From Streptomyces flaveus (GTDB lineage: Bacteria; Actinomycetota; Actinomycetes; Streptomycetales; Streptomycetaceae): a DNA stretch of 64,000 nucleotides. The notes under the pieces were generated by a model. It saw only the letters and a program-made list of their open reading frames with translations, ran no database searches and had not been told where the DNA came from. The stretch is from NCBI RefSeq assembly GCF_014647675.1, contig NZ_BMPQ01000002.1, positions 109,065 to 173,064 on the forward strand. Direction: 5' to 3'. The position numbers were made by a program, and so were the translations under genes. This document shows positions 62,752 through 64,000 of this stretch, in pieces (the first letter of the stretch is position 1; each line of letters begins with the position of its first letter).

Positions 62752-62782
62752 AGCCGCCGGGTGCGGAAGCGACCCGGCGGCT
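62752..62782 (-). terminator. Terminator after leuB
   Basis: Stem AGCCGCCGGGT / ACCCGGCGGCT with a 9-nt loop, followed on the minus strand by TTTTCC, 18 bp beyond the leuB stop. Confidence 0.85.
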
Positions 62783-62799
62783 GGCGAGAGCGCGGCGGG

Positions 62800-63840
62800 T
62801 CAGCCGGCTACTCGTACGGCGAGCGCGTCGCCGATTTCGTCGGTCGTACGGGTCGTGGTGCCGCGCTCCGCGAGGTCGGCGGAGACGGCGTCCTCGATGC
62901 GGGCGGCCTCGGTCTCGAAGCCGAGGTGACGCAGCAGGAGGGCGACGGACAGGACGGTGGCGGAGGGGTCGGCCTTGCCCTGGCCCGCGATGTCGGGCGC
63001 CGAGCCGTGCACCGGCTCGAACATCGACGGGAACTCGCCGGAGGGGTTGATGTTCCCGCTCGCGGCGACGCCGATGCCGCCGGAGACGGCCGCGGCGAGG
63101 TCAGTGATGATGTCGCCGAAGAGGTTGTCGGTGACGATCACGTCGAAGCGCTCGGGCTGCGTGACGAGGTAGATCGTCGCCGCGTCCACGTGCATGTACT
63201 CGGTGGTGACGTCGGGGAACTCCTCGGCCACCTTGTTGAAGACGTTGGTCCACAGGTGACCCGCGAAGGCCAGCACGTTGTTCTTGTGGATCAGCGCCAG
63301 CTTCTTGCGCGGGCGGGCCTGCGCGCGGGCGAAGGCGTCGCGGACGACGCGCTCGACACCGAAGGCCGTGTTGACGGAGACCTCGGTGGCGACCTCGTGC
63401 GGGGTGCCCTTGCGGATCGTGCCGCCGTTGCCGGTGTACGGGCCCTCGGTGCCCTCGCGGACCACGACGAAGTCGATCTCGGGCTGGCCCGCGAGCGGGG
63501 TGGCGACGCCCTGCAGGAGCTTCGACGGACGCAGGTTGACGTGGTGGTCGAAGAGGAAGCGGAGCTTGAGCAGGAAGCCGCGCTCGAGAACGCCTGACGG
63601 GACCGACGGGTCACCGATCGCGCCGAGCAGGATCGCGTCGTGCTTCTTGAGCGCGTCGACGTCCGCGTCGGTGAGGGTCTCTCCGGTGGCGTGGTAACGC
63701 TTGGCACCGAAGTCGTACTCCTTGGTCTCCAGCTTCACATCCTGCGGAAGGACGGCGGAGAGCACCTTCAGGCCCTGGGCAACGACCTCTCGGCCGATGC
63801 CGTCACCGGGGATCACTGCGAGATTGAGGCTGCGAGACAT
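62800..63840 (-). CDS. leuB: 3-isopropylmalate dehydrogenase
   Basis: LeuB oxidatively decarboxylates 3-isopropylmalate with NAD+ in leucine synthesis, and acts on the citramalate-derived intermediate for isoleucine. The 346-aa protein has [40 protein letters not shown] [15 protein letters not shown] and [17 protein letters not shown] at 63840, with GGAGGAG about 13 nt upstream. The gene is whole; the last 160 bp of the window upstream hold only its presumed promoter. Confidence 0.96.
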   Translation of the reverse strand: MSRSLNLAVIPGDGIGREVVAQGLKVLSAVLPQDVKLETKEYDFGAKRYHATGETLTDADVDALKKHDAILLGAIGDPSVPSGVLERGFLLKLRFLFDHHVNLRPSKLLQGVATPLAGQPEIDFVVVREGTEGPYTGNGGTIRKGTPHEVATEVSVNTAFGVERVVRDAFARAQARPRKKLALIHKNNVLAFAGHLWTNVFNKVAEEFPDVTTEYMHVDAATIYLVTQPERFDVIVTDNLFGDIITDLAAAVSGGIGVAASGNINPSGEFPSMFEPVHGSAPDIAGQGKADPSATVLSVALLLRHLGFETEAARIEDAVSADLAERGTTTRTTDEIGDALAVRVAG

Positions 63841-64000
63841 ATCGGCACCCTACTCCTCCGTCCCACGGGATGACACGAGACGTCCGCGATACGGACACGT
63901 ATGTACGACCCACGTACGGCCCGTCCACGGCCCGTCGAGTGACACCGCATCGGCCCGTCGGTCTCCGTTCACCCAGAAGTCAGGCCTGTGTTGGGGCTCG

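Overview
This window is a GC-rich Streptomyces-type chromosome segment. High G+C at third codon positions, frequent GTG and TTG starts, 4-bp stop/start overlaps, two conservons, an F420 (CofC) gene and an AccB/AccE acyl-CoA carboxylase all point to Streptomyces. The backbone order (rnc, DUF177, DivIVA-like, coaD, rsmD, recG, DAK-kinase, rpmB, thiD/thiL, DUF3515, ddlA, gpsA, plsC, cofC, hupS, leuDC, ndgR, tRNA-Glu/Gln, gltX, conservons, accE/accB, cimA, ilvE, leuB) matches what I remember of the S. coelicolor SCO5572 to SCO5522 region and partly of M. tuberculosis Rv2925c to Rv2995c. It is therefore conserved actinobacterial core with strain-specific insertions.

Layout. 1-6.4 kb: RNase III, ribosomal protein L32, DUF177, a DivIVA-like coiled-coil protein, CoaD, RsmD and RecG, all on the minus strand. 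6.6-11.4 kb: an HSP90-family ATPase translationally coupled to a 998-aa TPR-like protein, apparently an insertion between recG and the DAK-family kinase gene. 11.5-21.8 kb: DAK-family kinase, L28, thiamin (ThiD/ThiL), cell wall (DdlA), phospholipid precursors (GpsA/PlsC), F420 (CofC) and the HU-like HupS. 22-25 kb: leucine genes leuDC divergent from their IclR-type regulator ndgR, with a palindromic operator candidate between them. 25.1-28.9 kb: five tRNA genes (3 Glu-CTC, 2 Gln-CTG), a HAD hydrolase with a remnant duplicate of its own start, gltX and a fumarylacetoacetate hydrolase-fold protein. 29.9-40.5 kb: two complete tandem conservons (cvnA-B-C-D twice). 40.7-42.5 kb: accE/accB.

42.6-58 kb is the accessory part. 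Its most interesting piece is a translationally coupled operon (47202 down to 42651). It encodes a trypsin-like protease fused to a P-loop-like domain, a PknG-like zinc-ribbon kinase without the usual TPR domain, a three-helix membrane protein with an extracellular coiled coil, and a solute-binding lipoprotein. This resembles a rearranged mycobacterial PknG-GlnX-GlnH nutrient-sensing unit joined to a protease. Two of its four genes are broken by single-base frameshifts (three in the protease, one in the binding protein), so it is either decaying or mis-sequenced. Then follow YceI, a phage-type amidase, YdeI, a DUF234-type ATPase/nuclease under a strong palindrome, a phosphotransferase, a chloramphenicol-exporter-type MFS protein, a GNAT acetyltransferase, an alpha/beta hydrolase, a secreted trypsin and a Gly-rich TPM-like protein.

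58-64 kb returns to branched-chain amino acid biosynthesis: citramalate synthase with a possible attenuator leader, a secreted beta-propeller protein, ilvE and leuB. Together with leuCD/ndgR this makes the window rich in isoleucine/leucine metabolism. No IS element, CRISPR array, rRNA or integrase was seen.
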